A stretch of 64,000 nucleotides of DNA from Clostridiales bacterium (GCA_017961515.1 JAGCXC010000046.1:62001-126000), one strand, 5' to 3'. Shown: positions 35,621 through 45,609, counted from the stretch's first letter. Notes: generated by a model not told the origin, from the letters alone. A program made the numbers and translations.

Positions 35621-37615
35621 TTACTCAACTCCACCGCCTCCACCACCAAATCCTTGTCCAGAGAAACCTCCCCCAGAAAAGCCACTAGAGGTTCCAGAAC
35701 TAGAAAATGTACCTCTAGGAAGTTTTTTGCTAGTCAAATAGCTATTAGCTGATGACATAGTTGAACAAAGGTGCGTATTAAATGATAAAAAATCAGTATA
35801 ATTATTAGTACCAATATACCATTCTGGTTCTGGTTGCTTGAAGGATAAGACTTCAAATTTTTTAATCCATTTACTAGATATTCCTAATACATAAACGTAT
35901 GGAAGAATATTATAAAAATAAGATGGATCTTCTGTAATCAAAGTTTCTAATTTTTCTTTTTCAGCAACTTCAAGAAATTTTTTGAAGCCTAATATTTTAC
36001 CCAACATAGTAATACCATAAGATGTTCTTCTTTTGCTAATTTTGTAAACACACATAAACATTATTGCAAAAGATACCCAATTAAATATATAGGATGCAAA
36101 GTAAAATTTGTCACTTATTATATATTTCACTGGAATATATGGTATAGATATAAAAAATATTGAAGTCAAAAAATATAAACATTCTGAAAATAAAGCTATT
36201 TTTAAGGTGTAGAATAGTACAGGATAAAACAATATAATAAATCCTAATGTTGATATACCAATCATATGTATAAATACAGTTGATAGACCACAGGCATTAT
36301 AAAAATTGTAAATTACAAAACCATATGATAGATATGACATAAAAGCAATACATATAGAAACCAATATGGCCATTTTATCAAAAACTTTGAATTTATTTTT
36401 GAAAGAATTTACACTAAATAGTATTTTGTCTACTGTACGATAAAATTTATTTTTTAAAGAACTTAATTTAACTTCAGTTTTATCTTTTTCAAACAATCCC
36501 TCTAAGAAAATTTTTTCATTTGGATCTGTTCCATCATATTCTTTTAACTTTATTAGTGTTATGTTTTTACCAGATGCATTTTCTTCTTTTATTTTTAGAT
36601 ATCCCTTATTAGCTAGATATACAAGTAATGATGTAACGTCACTTGCAGTTGCTATACCTTTGTGTAAAAAAGCAATATCTAAACTATTCAAGTTGTCAGG
36701 CGGATAAAATTCAATTGCATCAACAACAGTTTCGTTTTTACCAAATTTTTTAACAGCGAATATAGACATACCTATAAACAACGAAGGCACTATAAAAGTA
36801 GCATAGTCTATAAAATTTCTTTTAAGACCTGTGTTAACAAAGTATCCTTTGGGTAATTCACACCTAATAGTAAGAGCATTACCAGGAGCAAGTTTTTCTT
36901 CATAATTTCCTGAAATAATATTATTAATGCAAGTATAGTTAACTTTTCCGCAAGTGTCTAAACCAAGTCGACCAGAAGTAAAACCAATTTTTGAGGTATC
37001 AAAGGTACTAGGCATGTTTATAGAAAAAGTTATATTGCTAACAGGAATACTCCAATTACTACCAACTATATTAAAATATAACTCATCATAATTAGGTGAA
37101 ACCGATTTACCTAAATTATAAGAATAACTTATCACATACTTTTGTTTTCCTAACAAGGGCTTATTCGAATGAATACTTAATTTACAGCTATTTTGTTCAA
37201 AAGAAGTGGTGAATGGTCTATTAACTGTTATGTTACTTATTTGAGCAATATTTGTGGAAGAAACTCCATCAGCTCTAGTAGTATTATTCAATAAAGGTAT
37301 AAACCTAATAAAATTATGCCGTTTAGTATGAAAATTTACAGTTATTGTTTCTTTTATATCTAGTACATTATTTTTATGAACGACAACATTCACATCATAT
37401 TTACTTACTTCTCCAGGATAAAAAGTTTCGAACGGATTTGAATATGATTCGTTGAGTTTGTCTGGATTATTCAATCTAAGATATGACTCTTTGATTTTAG
37501 AGACATCAATATACTGATCTTTTGAATTTTCATTAATTGCAAAAACAAAAGTTTTATTCCAAGTCATTAGTGCTATAAAACAAATCAAGAATTTTATAAA
37601 AATTTTTTTAAACAT
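35621..37615 (-). CDS. DUF2207 membrane protein
   Basis: 664-residue predicted membrane protein of the DUF2207 family. A signal peptide covers 1-26. An extracytoplasmic beta domain (about 50-260) contains VNFHTKRHNFIRFIPL. It is followed by a membrane helix (about 270-290), a cytoplasmic winged-helix-like part (FLHKGIATASDVTSLLVYLANKGYLKIKEE), a cluster of four helices (about 410-525) and the typical Gly/Ser-rich tail (FSGGGFSGQGFGGGGGGVE). These proteins commonly sit beside LemA, as here. Function unsettled. The tail and topology are complete. Confidence 0.85.
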   Translation of the reverse strand: MFKKIFIKFLICFIALMTWNKTFVFAINENSKDQYIDVSKIKESYLRLNNPDKLNESYSNPFETFYPGEVSKYDVNVVVHKNNVLDIKETITVNFHTKRHNFIRFIPLLNNTTRADGVSSTNIAQISNITVNRPFTTSFEQNSCKLSIHSNKPLLGKQKYVISYSYNLGKSVSPNYDELYFNIVGSNWSIPVSNITFSINMPSTFDTSKIGFTSGRLGLDTCGKVNYTCINNIISGNYEEKLAPGNALTIRCELPKGYFVNTGLKRNFIDYATFIVPSLFIGMSIFAVKKFGKNETVVDAIEFYPPDNLNSLDIAFLHKGIATASDVTSLLVYLANKGYLKIKEENASGKNITLIKLKEYDGTDPNEKIFLEGLFEKDKTEVKLSSLKNKFYRTVDKILFSVNSFKNKFKVFDKMAILVSICIAFMSYLSYGFVIYNFYNACGLSTVFIHMIGISTLGFIILFYPVLFYTLKIALFSECLYFLTSIFFISIPYIPVKYIISDKFYFASYIFNWVSFAIMFMCVYKISKRRTSYGITMLGKILGFKKFLEVAEKEKLETLITEDPSYFYNILPYVYVLGISSKWIKKFEVLSFKQPEPEWYIGTNNYTDFLSFNTHLCSTMSSANSYLTSKKLPRGTFSSSGTSSGFSGGGFSGQGFGGGGGGVE

Positions 37616-37644
37616 AGTATTTCTCCTTTCAGTACAAACAAAAG

Positions 37645-37752
37645 GAAGAGATAGCTATTACAAAAAAATCTACAAAAATAAATCGTCCCTATCTTCATTT
37701 TTTTTGCAAGAATAGGTTTGTACAAAATTTTTGTAAAAGTAGCTAACTCTTC
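37645..37752. repeat. 24-base inverted repeat pair between lemA and DUF2207
   Basis: The left arm GAAGAGATAGCTATTACAAA (from 37645) is matched in inverse by TACTTTTGTAAAAGTAGCTA-type sequence ending CTCTTC at 37752, with a three-base insertion. A second smaller pairing (TACAAA/TTTGTA) lies inside. On the minus strand the outer stem is followed by CTTTTGTTTGT, so it may be an attenuator between the two genes, or a small MITE-like insertion. Confidence 0.5.
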
Positions 37753-37758
37753 ATTTAG

Positions 37759-38298
37759 TTAAAAATCGATATTGACGTTATTCCTTTCATCAGAGCTTAT
37801 CTCAAACATGGCTGCTGGGGGAAATTTCCAAAGTTTAACGAGTATATTATTAGGGAAAATTTCTAGTTTGCTATTAAATAGACGCACCGCTCCGTTATAA
37901 TATCTCCTTGAGTTAGCAATATCATCCTCTATAGAAGACAACTGAGATGACAATTCCTTAAAATTCTCGTTAGCCTTTAAATCTGGATAGCTTTCACAAA
38001 GAGCTATAATTTTATTAATCCCCCTAGATAATTGTTCGTTCACTTCAATTTTTTCGTTGTTTGACATATTAGGATAAGTGGTATTTCTAAGTTTAATTAC
38101 TTCCTCTAAAGTATTTTTCTCATGTTTAGCATATCCCTTAACAACATTAACAAGGTTAGGTACTAAATCCCATCGCTTTTTCAAATAAACATCCATAGTA
38201 GCAAATGCCTCTTTTACGGTGTTGTTTATTCGCACCAACTCATTATATGTTGATACGACAAAAATAATTCCTAAAATAAGAATACCCCAAAAAATCAT
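37759..38298 (-). CDS. lemA: LemA family protein
   Basis: 179-residue membrane protein with an extracytoplasmic or cytoplasmic helical bundle. It has an N-terminal membrane helix (1-20), then YNELVRINNTVKEAFATMDVYLKKRWDLVPNLV and VKGYAKHE, the family hallmarks, and the C-terminal NSRRYYNGAVRLFNSKLEIFP segment. The RBS is AAGGGGG. It is first in a unit with the DUF2207 gene. Role unknown; LemA-DUF2207 pairs are widespread. Confidence 0.95.
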   Translation of the reverse strand: MIFWGILILGIIFVVSTYNELVRINNTVKEAFATMDVYLKKRWDLVPNLVNVVKGYAKHEKNTLEEVIKLRNTTYPNMSNNEKIEVNEQLSRGINKIIALCESYPDLKANENFKELSSQLSSIEDDIANSRRYYNGAVRLFNSKLEIFPNNILVKLWKFPPAAMFEISSDERNNVNIDF

Positions 38299-38332
38299 AA
38301 TAAATACCCCCTTTTCTCAATACCTTGCTAAG

Positions 38333-38362
38333 AGTGTAACACATTTATAATGGATTTGTCAA
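38333..38362 (-). promoter_or_regulatory. Promoter of lemA
   Basis: On the minus strand TTGACA, 18 bases, TACACT. Confidence 0.5.
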
Positions 38363-38479
38363 CAAAAAAGATCAGACTTATAAACAATGGCTAAAAAGTG
38401 CTATAAATAAAGTACTCGTTGTACTAAAGACAAGAGTACTTAATAATTAACGTTATAAAAATACTAGTTGCTATGAATT

Positions 38480-39133
38480 TTATATTTCTTTTGATTTTCC
38501 TTTTGAATTACTAGACTTATTAGACGAGAAAACATTTTCTATAATTTGCTCATTTTTTGAAACTTTTGATAAATTATTTGTGCGTATTGACAAAGTAGGT
38601 AGTACATCTTTCATGTAGTTCATAGTACCGTTAGAATCAAATGATTTTTCAAAATCTGGACCATAAGATACAGTACAATGCCAATCATAAGATGAAGTGG
38701 CTTGATTAACATTTTTATTATTATCAGAGAAAATGTCCCCTAAAAGAACTGAAGTTCCGATGCCACCTGCTATACCTGCAACAGGAACAGCTATCAAAGA
38801 AGCAGTAGCTACCCAAGTTGATATTGCCATTTTAGGAAATAGCAAATTTGTAGCTGAAAAAAGCCCTAAACCAAATACTGTTGCTATGGAAGCTCCAGCT
38901 ATTGCACCCAATGAAGTTAAAGATATTCCAATGTATTTTTTGCTTTTACATATAGTATCCACAATTTTTTTAGGGAGTGCAAATATTTTTTTTATCAAGT
39001 CAATAGAAAAATTAAAAGTCTTTCTTATAGCATTTATAATTTTCTTACATACGCCAGTAAATTTTCGATAAGCCTTTCGAAATGAATTAAAAATTCGTTT
39101 CAAACCCCTTAAAGGTTTATCACAAATAGACAT
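38480..39133 (-). CDS. Hydrophobic protein of unknown function
   Basis: 217 residues, not recognised. It has a strongly basic amphipathic N terminus (about 1-65, many Lys/Arg among Phe/Ile), then two long hydrophobic Ala/Gly-rich segments (about 68-95 and 103-132, with GLGLFSATNLLF and AVPVAGIAGGIG-like runs), and a polar Ser/Asn/Lys-rich tail. The RBS is AGAGGTAA. It has its own promoter. The layout would fit a membrane-inserting peptide-like protein, but no family can be named. Confidence 0.6.
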   Translation of the reverse strand: MSICDKPLRGLKRIFNSFRKAYRKFTGVCKKIINAIRKTFNFSIDLIKKIFALPKKIVDTICKSKKYIGISLTSLGAIAGASIATVFGLGLFSATNLLFPKMAISTWVATASLIAVPVAGIAGGIGTSVLLGDIFSDNNKNVNQATSSYDWHCTVSYGPDFEKSFDSNGTMNYMKDVLPTLSIRTNNLSKVSKNEQIIENVFSSNKSSNSKGKSKEI

Positions 39134-39185
39134 AAAAATTACCTCTTTCCTTACATACTAAAGCAGCGAAAAACTGCACAACGTT

Positions 39186-39214
39186 ATGATAACATGAAAG
39201 TATCAAAATGTCAA
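39186..39214 (-). promoter_or_regulatory. Promoter of the 38480 gene
   Basis: On the minus strand TTGACA, 17 bases, TATCAT. Confidence 0.6.
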
Positions 39215-39266
39215 CATAAAAATAAAAAAAATACATATATATATGGAAAAATAATACAAAAAAGTC

Positions 39267-39295
39267 TTTACAACACAGTAAAGTTTATATAAAAT
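39267..39295 (+). promoter_or_regulatory. Promoter of the secreted-repeat/M6 protease operon
   Basis: TTTACA, 17 bases, TAAAAT, 31 bases before ATG 39327. Confidence 0.6.
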
Positions 39296-39326
39296 AATAA
39301 GGTAACATTACATAGGGGTGAGGGAC

Positions 39327-42203
39327 ATGAAGAATATTTACAAGAGAGTAGTATACACTTTGATGATTGTGTTAATGTACATACTGATGAGTGGGATAGC
39401 AAGTTTTTCATCAGATATGTATGGTATATTAACAAAAAATAATTATATTGAACTTGGCAGCAATGAGCATGAAGTAATTGGACTTAATATATATAAGAAT
39501 GGTCTATATGCTCTAAAAACGTCTGGTGAGAACGATATAGTGCTAAAGATTATCGATTGTAACAATAAGGAGGTAATGCCTAATTACAAAGAACATGATA
39601 ATAATTATTATGCTACGTATTTTTTCATGGAGGGAGAAAGGTACTATGTTGATGTAAAGGTAGATAGAGTGAATCAAGAAGAAATATCTAGACTGTGGTT
39701 ATTTCTTTTGGATGATGCCAAGATAATTAAGGATAGTTCTGTACCTGGTCAAATTAGATTATGTGGAGAGGATAAATATTTTAAGTATGTTCCGGAAAAA
39801 ACAGACACATATGTAGTAAAGTCGCATGGGAAGATAGATATAATGGCTTGTATATATGATGAAAAGGGGATGTTAATAAAAAGGGATGTAAATATTTCAG
39901 GTAAGAATTTCAAAATTGTAAGTGAACTAGAAGAGGGTAAGTGTTATTACATTAGAGTATATTCAGAGTTTCAAGAAGGAACATTTGAAATAGAAGTAAA
40001 AAAAGATAGAATGTTGTATGCGGATGTTATTAATTTAGAAGTTAATAGTAATTTAGACAGGGTTTTTGAAGGTGCTATAAAGAGAGATAAACCTTGTAAA
40101 ATAAAGTTTGTACCTAATGTTGATGGCGAATTTGAATTTTTGGCAGTGTCGGACATGAGTTTAAAATTAGATGTGTTAGATGAAGGACAAAAAAGTGTGG
40201 CAATAACAATTAATAATAATAAAAGTTATTCAGCTGTAAGAGCAAGAGTATTAAGTGATGAAGTTTACACATTGACATTAGAGGGTGAATCAAATGAAGA
40301 GGGAATATACAAGCTTAAGATATTAAATTTTGGGAAATTAAGATCAAATGCAAAATCGATAGTAGAAGGGAAAAATAAAAATGTTCTTACAGGTAGGGAG
40401 GAGTATTTAAAATTTGTGTGTCCAGCTGATGGATGCTTTAATTTTGAGCTTTCGGCATCTCCTAAAATAAAACTATCTTTGTATGATGAGAATGGTAAAT
40501 TCATAAAGGAGCAAAAAGATTGTGCATATGTTATGAGTCCTACTATTGGAACTATTGCACATAAAGATGATGTACTATATCTTTGTGTAAAAAACACAGG
40601 CAGGAAAAAAATAGAGTACGAGGTTAAGGTGTCTAATTTTAGTGATTTAGCTAAAAGATGTATTAGAGTAACCGAGGGCGAGACTTATGGTACAATACAA
40701 GAAGATATGCCAGTTGTATTATATGGTTTTCTTCCAGAAAGGACAGGTGTTTACACAATAAAGTCAACATGTAAGTTGTATATAGATGGCAGGCTTTATA
40801 ATACATTTGGAGATATTTTAAGTGAGAATACTGCCAATAATATGAAATTAAACATAACTAAGCGTATGTATGAGGGTATACCATATTATATAAAAATAAC
40901 AGATTTATATAAGGAGAGCTTTGGTGATTTTTCTCTAGATATATCTTTTGTTGAGGAAAATGATGTTGTAAAAATACAAGAGGATGTTGCGATTGAGGAT
41001 GAGATAGAATTTGTAGGAGATATAAAAAGATATCAATTAAAAGCGGATAGTGATGATATGTATGCAGTAAAAATTAAGTCTGATGCGAATATACATGTTA
41101 GGATGTATTCCGATAAGGGTATGGTAATAGATGAGGATACTAAATATAAAGGAGTAAATCTTACAAAGGGGGAAGAGTACATAATAGAAGTTACAGGTTC
41201 TGATGAATTGGTTGATATAGGTGAGTATTGTATAGAGGTAGAAAATTTTACAAGGATGGTTAATGATGCGCAAAAAATTGATTGTAATCAGATGTGTTGT
41301 GGTAACTTGATATTATCTGACACAAAAGATTATTATAAGTTTAATTGCGATAGTAGTGGATATTACTCAATTTATACTACTGGTGAATTAAATACTTATA
41401 TTAAAGTGTATAATATGAAATGTGATTTGATACATGAAAGTGAGATTGGATTTGATAACAATAGTTATTCTGTAACAAAGTTTAATGAGGGAGAAGTATA
41501 TTTAATAGAAGTGGGAGGTATAGACCAGGAACAAGGTGGTATATATAAAGTGGTATTGAATAAAAATGATGAAACTGAGTGTAGAACATCAAAATGGATA
41601 AAAGTAAACAAACTAATAACAGATGTAATAAAGAGGGAAGGAGAGGTTGCAAGATATAAATTTATAGCTTGTTACAAGGATACGTATTTTATAGATAAGT
41701 ATGGGAACACAGGTATGTCAGTGGTGGTTTATGATAAAAACAAAAATATTGTAAATAAAGATAGGATATTTGAATTAGATGAGAATAACCTTTATTATGT
41801 AGAAATTAGTTCAGATAAAACAGGCATATATAATTTTAAGATAGATAATTTAAAACACGCATACGATATTGCGGAATGTATAGTAGAGGAAGTGATGCAA
41901 AGCGGTGAGATAGAAGAACCAGGACAATGTAACTACTATAAATTTGTTCCTTGTAGCAAGGACGTATATTTATTTTCGCAGTCAAAAGGTAATAAAGTTA
42001 TTATTGAAGTATTTGATAGCGATGGCAATAGGATTTTAGACAGTGAGGAGGACGATGGTGTTAACTCAGTAGATTTACGAAATAATAAATTATATGGTGT
42101 AAAAATAAGATATAAAAACCTAAGGGATGTAGGAGAGTACGAGTTTTTTATAATTTCTAAATCAAAGCTTTATGAGTATAGAAGTCAGTTCATGTTGGAT
42201 TGA
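39327..42203 (+). CDS. Secreted protein of about nine PPC-like beta domains
   Basis: 958 residues with a signal peptide (about 1-30), then a series of roughly nine beta-rich units of about 100 residues. Each unit has the pattern YFKYVPEKTDTYVVKSHG, then I...IYDEKG, then LEEGKCYYIRV and a closing Y-x-ɸ-E-V strand. This matches bacterial pre-peptidase C-terminal (PPC) domains, usually found on secreted proteases. No catalytic motif or cell-wall sorting signal was seen. It is 27 bases upstream of the M6 protease in the same operon. A surface binding or structural role is inferred. Confidence 0.7.
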   Translation: MKNIYKRVVYTLMIVLMYILMSGIASFSSDMYGILTKNNYIELGSNEHEVIGLNIYKNGLYALKTSGENDIVLKIIDCNNKEVMPNYKEHDNNYYATYFFMEGERYYVDVKVDRVNQEEISRLWLFLLDDAKIIKDSSVPGQIRLCGEDKYFKYVPEKTDTYVVKSHGKIDIMACIYDEKGMLIKRDVNISGKNFKIVSELEEGKCYYIRVYSEFQEGTFEIEVKKDRMLYADVINLEVNSNLDRVFEGAIKRDKPCKIKFVPNVDGEFEFLAVSDMSLKLDVLDEGQKSVAITINNNKSYSAVRARVLSDEVYTLTLEGESNEEGIYKLKILNFGKLRSNAKSIVEGKNKNVLTGREEYLKFVCPADGCFNFELSASPKIKLSLYDENGKFIKEQKDCAYVMSPTIGTIAHKDDVLYLCVKNTGRKKIEYEVKVSNFSDLAKRCIRVTEGETYGTIQEDMPVVLYGFLPERTGVYTIKSTCKLYIDGRLYNTFGDILSENTANNMKLNITKRMYEGIPYYIKITDLYKESFGDFSLDISFVEENDVVKIQEDVAIEDEIEFVGDIKRYQLKADSDDMYAVKIKSDANIHVRMYSDKGMVIDEDTKYKGVNLTKGEEYIIEVTGSDELVDIGEYCIEVENFTRMVNDAQKIDCNQMCCGNLILSDTKDYYKFNCDSSGYYSIYTTGELNTYIKVYNMKCDLIHESEIGFDNNSYSVTKFNEGEVYLIEVGGIDQEQGGIYKVVLNKNDETECRTSKWIKVNKLITDVIKREGEVARYKFIACYKDTYFIDKYGNTGMSVVVYDKNKNIVNKDRIFELDENNLYYVEISSDKTGIYNFKIDNLKHAYDIAECIVEEVMQSGEIEEPGQCNYYKFVPCSKDVYLFSQSKGNKVIIEVFDSDGNRILDSEEDDGVNSVDLRNNKLYGVKIRYKNLRDVGEYEFFIISKSKLYEYRSQFMLD

Positions 42204-42230
42204 AGAACGTTATGACATAAGGAGGAAAAC

Positions 42231-44981
42231 ATGGTGAGGGTTAAAAATATTTTTTGCGTAGGGTTAAGTTTAGGGATTATGTTTGGGTTAAATTGTACTT
42301 TAGCTGCAAGTAATATAGAAAGAGTAGCACCCAAGCCAGATGTTTATAATTTTTATAAAATAAGGGATGATATAGGTGAGGACAAACGGTATATTATAGA
42401 GTCATTTAAGAAGAAAAAAGCGTTGAGTGTAAGTAATGTTGTCAATGAAAATCGAGAGAAAATTTTGGTAATACCACTAGAGTTTAAGGATATAAAGTTT
42501 GAAAGTGATGATATAAAAAGAGATTGTGAAAATATGATGGAAGAAGTAAAAAAATACTACGAAATAAATTCTAGCTATCAGAAAGGGAAAAAGGGAATAA
42601 CAATAGATTACACGGTTACAGACAAAGTAACTAGCGAGCAAGATATGGTGTATTATGCAGGTGCATATGTAAGTCTTTTTAAAGAGTTAGATGAAACGGT
42701 AGGAATTGATGAAATGGCTAAAGAAGCCGTTAGTATTTTAAAAGAGAGTGGTTTTGAGTTTGAAGAATACGATAATGACGGAGATGGCGTAATTGATCAT
42801 ATAATAATCGTACATGCAGGAGGAGGGAAAGAGGAAACACCAAATTCGGATTTAATATGGTCGCATAGATGGGAGATACAAAATAATGGAGTTAGTTTGG
42901 GTAGGGTAAGAGCTTTAAATTATACAACAGTGCCAGAGAAATCCACAATTGGAGTTATAGTTCATGAGTTGGGGCATGATTTTGGATTGCCAGATTTATA
43001 TGATACATTTAGTGTAAGTCAGGGTGTAGGAGTATGGGATCTTATGGGGGCAGGATCATGGAATAGAGGTGTAGGTCAAAATCCTGGTGAATGTCCATCC
43101 AATTTGTCGGCCTGGAGTAGGGAGTTTTTAGGATGGGGCGATATAGAGGAAGTAGATGAAAGCCGAGAGCTAACGTTTAGTAATACTGATGGTATAAGTA
43201 ATATATATAAGATATATTTAAAAGATAAATATGGTAGGAAAAACAAAAATGAGTATTATCTGATAGAATATAGGAGAAGGATAAATTACGATGAAGGATT
43301 ACCTGGAGAGGGAATATTAATTTGGCATATTGATAATAAAGTTATTGACAAAAAAATGTTTATAAATGAAGTTAATAATGAAATAGAAAATCAAGGAGTA
43401 TCGTTGATACAAGCAGATGGTAAGTTTCATTTAAATAAAGAGAATGAATATAATTTTGGCGATGCAGGAGATCCATTTCCGGGATGCACACAAAATAATA
43501 TTTTTGCTGCGATGCCATATGCACTAAATTTTAGTAACAAAGGAGAGTACAGCTTTATTGAAGGAAAGAACTTTATAATAGATGGAGATAAGGCTAAAAT
43601 GTATATTGATGTGGATATGGGTATGCCAAATGAATCTATTAAAACATATGCACCGTTGGATGGTAGTGCGGTGTGTGAGGAAGTTGTGTTTTCGTTTGGG
43701 CGTGTGGATAAATGTAGTGAATATAAACTGCAGATAAGTAAGGACAGAAATTTTTTAAATCCGCTACAATACACTATAAATGCCAGTAAAGAGAAAATGG
43801 AAGTGATGGAGAATAAAATTGTTTTTAGTAAATATTTTAGAGATGTATTAGATAATAATACAAAATATTATTGGAGAGTGGCTGCGACTAATCCACTTAC
43901 AAAAATGAAAAATATAAAATGGAGTAATGTAAAGGATTTTTATTATACAAAAGGTGAAGTAATAGAAGCGCCAGGTAATTTCGTTTGGGAGGCTTTGAAT
44001 AATAAACTTAATGTATCGTGGGTAAAAGAAGAGGATGTATCGGGATACATAGTGCTATATAATGGAGAAGAAATATACTCTGACAAAAATATATTTGAGG
44101 GTAAAAACGAATTAAATAAATGCAACATACGTGTTAGAAGTATAAACAATGGTAAATCCAGTAAATTCAGTGATAGACTTATTATTCCAAAAGCTGAGGA
44201 TGTGTGTATTATAGCTAAGACTATTGGTGGAGGGGAAAAAGATGGTATGCTTCCAACTGACATAATTCTTATGACAGATAAAGGTATATTCAAAGAAAAT
44301 GGTAATTATAATAAATCCACAATACATATTAGTAGAGATACTTTACCCTATGGAATGAAGCAGGGAAGTGTTAATAGAATAGATGATAGTATGGTTGATA
44401 TAGAACTTGAAAGGAACGACTCATTTGTGTTAACTGAGGATGCAAAACTTAGTATAAAAGTGTCTAGACATCTATTGAACGGGGATTGTGATGAGGATGT
44501 AGAAATTTTGGTGCCGGTTCTTGCAAATAATAAGTATTATATCCATAAAATGAGGTTTAGTTTTAGCGGAGCAAATGAGGGGAAAATTGTTGGTACAAGA
44601 GATAATATGGAGTATAGTGTTGATGGAGGAGTAACGTATACAAATTGTGACAACAAAAGTACGACGCTTACGAAAGACGATCTGAAAAAGATAAATGAGA
44701 TTGATGGCATCATAGTAAGGGAAAAAAAGGAAGAGGATAAGTATATTTATCATGTAATAAATATACTTAACAACAACAGGAAGCCTGCATTAGTAATAGA
44801 CCATAATAATAAGTTGTTAAGAGGATTAACTAATGATATGGAGTTTAGTTTTGATGGGGTCAATTGGAATGATAATATAGATGAGTTAAAAGATATAGAT
44901 TCATTAGTTGCAGTAAGGTATAAAGGGAAAGGAAGAGTAAAATATGGAGAAAGTACAATTTATGATTTCCGTAACAGATAG
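42231..44981 (+). CDS. M6-family secreted metalloprotease (immune inhibitor A type)
   Basis: 916-residue secreted zinc protease with a signal peptide (1-26), an M6 catalytic domain with HELGH (H245, E246, H249) in VIVHELGHDFGLPDLYD, and a Ca-loop-like DNDGDGVID from residue 181. SSWNRG-type M6 surroundings are present (WDLMGAGSWNRG). Beyond about 470 come fibronectin-like or sugar-binding-like beta modules (YKLQISKDRNF, YYWRVAATNP) and C-terminal repeats with MEYSVDGGVTY and MEFSFDGVNW. The RBS is AAGGAGG. Substrate unknown. Confidence 0.92.
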   Translation: MVRVKNIFCVGLSLGIMFGLNCTLAASNIERVAPKPDVYNFYKIRDDIGEDKRYIIESFKKKKALSVSNVVNENREKILVIPLEFKDIKFESDDIKRDCENMMEEVKKYYEINSSYQKGKKGITIDYTVTDKVTSEQDMVYYAGAYVSLFKELDETVGIDEMAKEAVSILKESGFEFEEYDNDGDGVIDHIIIVHAGGGKEETPNSDLIWSHRWEIQNNGVSLGRVRALNYTTVPEKSTIGVIVHELGHDFGLPDLYDTFSVSQGVGVWDLMGAGSWNRGVGQNPGECPSNLSAWSREFLGWGDIEEVDESRELTFSNTDGISNIYKIYLKDKYGRKNKNEYYLIEYRRRINYDEGLPGEGILIWHIDNKVIDKKMFINEVNNEIENQGVSLIQADGKFHLNKENEYNFGDAGDPFPGCTQNNIFAAMPYALNFSNKGEYSFIEGKNFIIDGDKAKMYIDVDMGMPNESIKTYAPLDGSAVCEEVVFSFGRVDKCSEYKLQISKDRNFLNPLQYTINASKEKMEVMENKIVFSKYFRDVLDNNTKYYWRVAATNPLTKMKNIKWSNVKDFYYTKGEVIEAPGNFVWEALNNKLNVSWVKEEDVSGYIVLYNGEEIYSDKNIFEGKNELNKCNIRVRSINNGKSSKFSDRLIIPKAEDVCIIAKTIGGGEKDGMLPTDIILMTDKGIFKENGNYNKSTIHISRDTLPYGMKQGSVNRIDDSMVDIELERNDSFVLTEDAKLSIKVSRHLLNGDCDEDVEILVPVLANNKYYIHKMRFSFSGANEGKIVGTRDNMEYSVDGGVTYTNCDNKSTTLTKDDLKKINEIDGIIVREKKEEDKYIYHVINILNNNRKPALVIDHNNKLLRGLTNDMEFSFDGVNWNDNIDELKDIDSLVAVRYKGKGRVKYGESTIYDFRNR

Positions 44982-45010
44982 ATATAGTATACCTGTTATG
45001 TGACATTTTG

Positions 45011-45060
45011 CTCCACCTGTATATAGTAAATATTAAAATTTCAGGTGGAGATTTGTTATA
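45011..45060 (+). terminator. Terminator after the M6 protease gene
   Basis: CTCCACCTG pairs with CAGGTGGAG around an AT-rich 22-base loop, followed by ATTTGTT. Confidence 0.65.
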
Positions 45061-45072
45061 GATGTTTTTGAA

Positions 45073-45447
45073 TTAACATAGGAAGGAATAATTTTGACCC
45101 TGATTATTGTCCCAATTATCTATTCCGTCATTGAAGACTAAATTTAATCTTGTGTTTGTTAAACGGGGTATATCCACTTCAAAAGTTTTATCACCGTTAT
45201 TTTTCATGGTGTACGATGTGACGTTTGTCCAGTTGTTAATATCACCATAACCTGTTAAAAGATTTATATTTAAGGCGCCTTTTTGTGCAAGGATACCATT
45301 GTAGTAAATAGTAAATGAATTTTCATTTACACGAATAGATATACCATTTTCAGTGTATAAATTAATTAAATTTGGTGAATTTGGTGTTATTTCAGTTGCG
45401 ATTTCAGAGTTGTTATTTTTGCCAAAAAGAAAGTCCCAAAAGCGCAT
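45073..45447 (-). CDS. Leaderless CBM25-like starch-binding domain protein
   Basis: 124 residues. After about 30 residues the chain matches a carbohydrate-binding module family 25 fold: FTIYYNG, the LTGYGDINNWTN strand, a YTMKNNGDKTFEVDIP centre and the diagnostic NLVFNDGIDNWDNNQGQNYSF end. It starts MRFWDFLFGKNNN with no signal peptide, so it appears cytoplasmic. ATG 45447 has the RBS AAGGAGTGA; a GTG three codons upstream overlaps that RBS. Stand-alone CBM25 proteins are uncommon. Glycogen binding is a guess. Confidence 0.7.
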   Translation of the reverse strand: MRFWDFLFGKNNNSEIATEITPNSPNLINLYTENGISIRVNENSFTIYYNGILAQKGALNINLLTGYGDINNWTNVTSYTMKNNGDKTFEVDIPRLTNTRLNLVFNDGIDNWDNNQGQNYSFLC

Positions 45448-45609
45448 AATAGTCACTCCTTAAAATTTTATTAACCATAGTTTGTGCTATTTACACAAAA
45501 AGTATACAAATATTTTTTAGCAATTTGGTACGAATATTCCTAAAGAAATTAAAATATTTTGGCGTTAAAGACTATAGGTGTCAAATAAAACCAAGAGAAG
45601 GGAGGAAGG

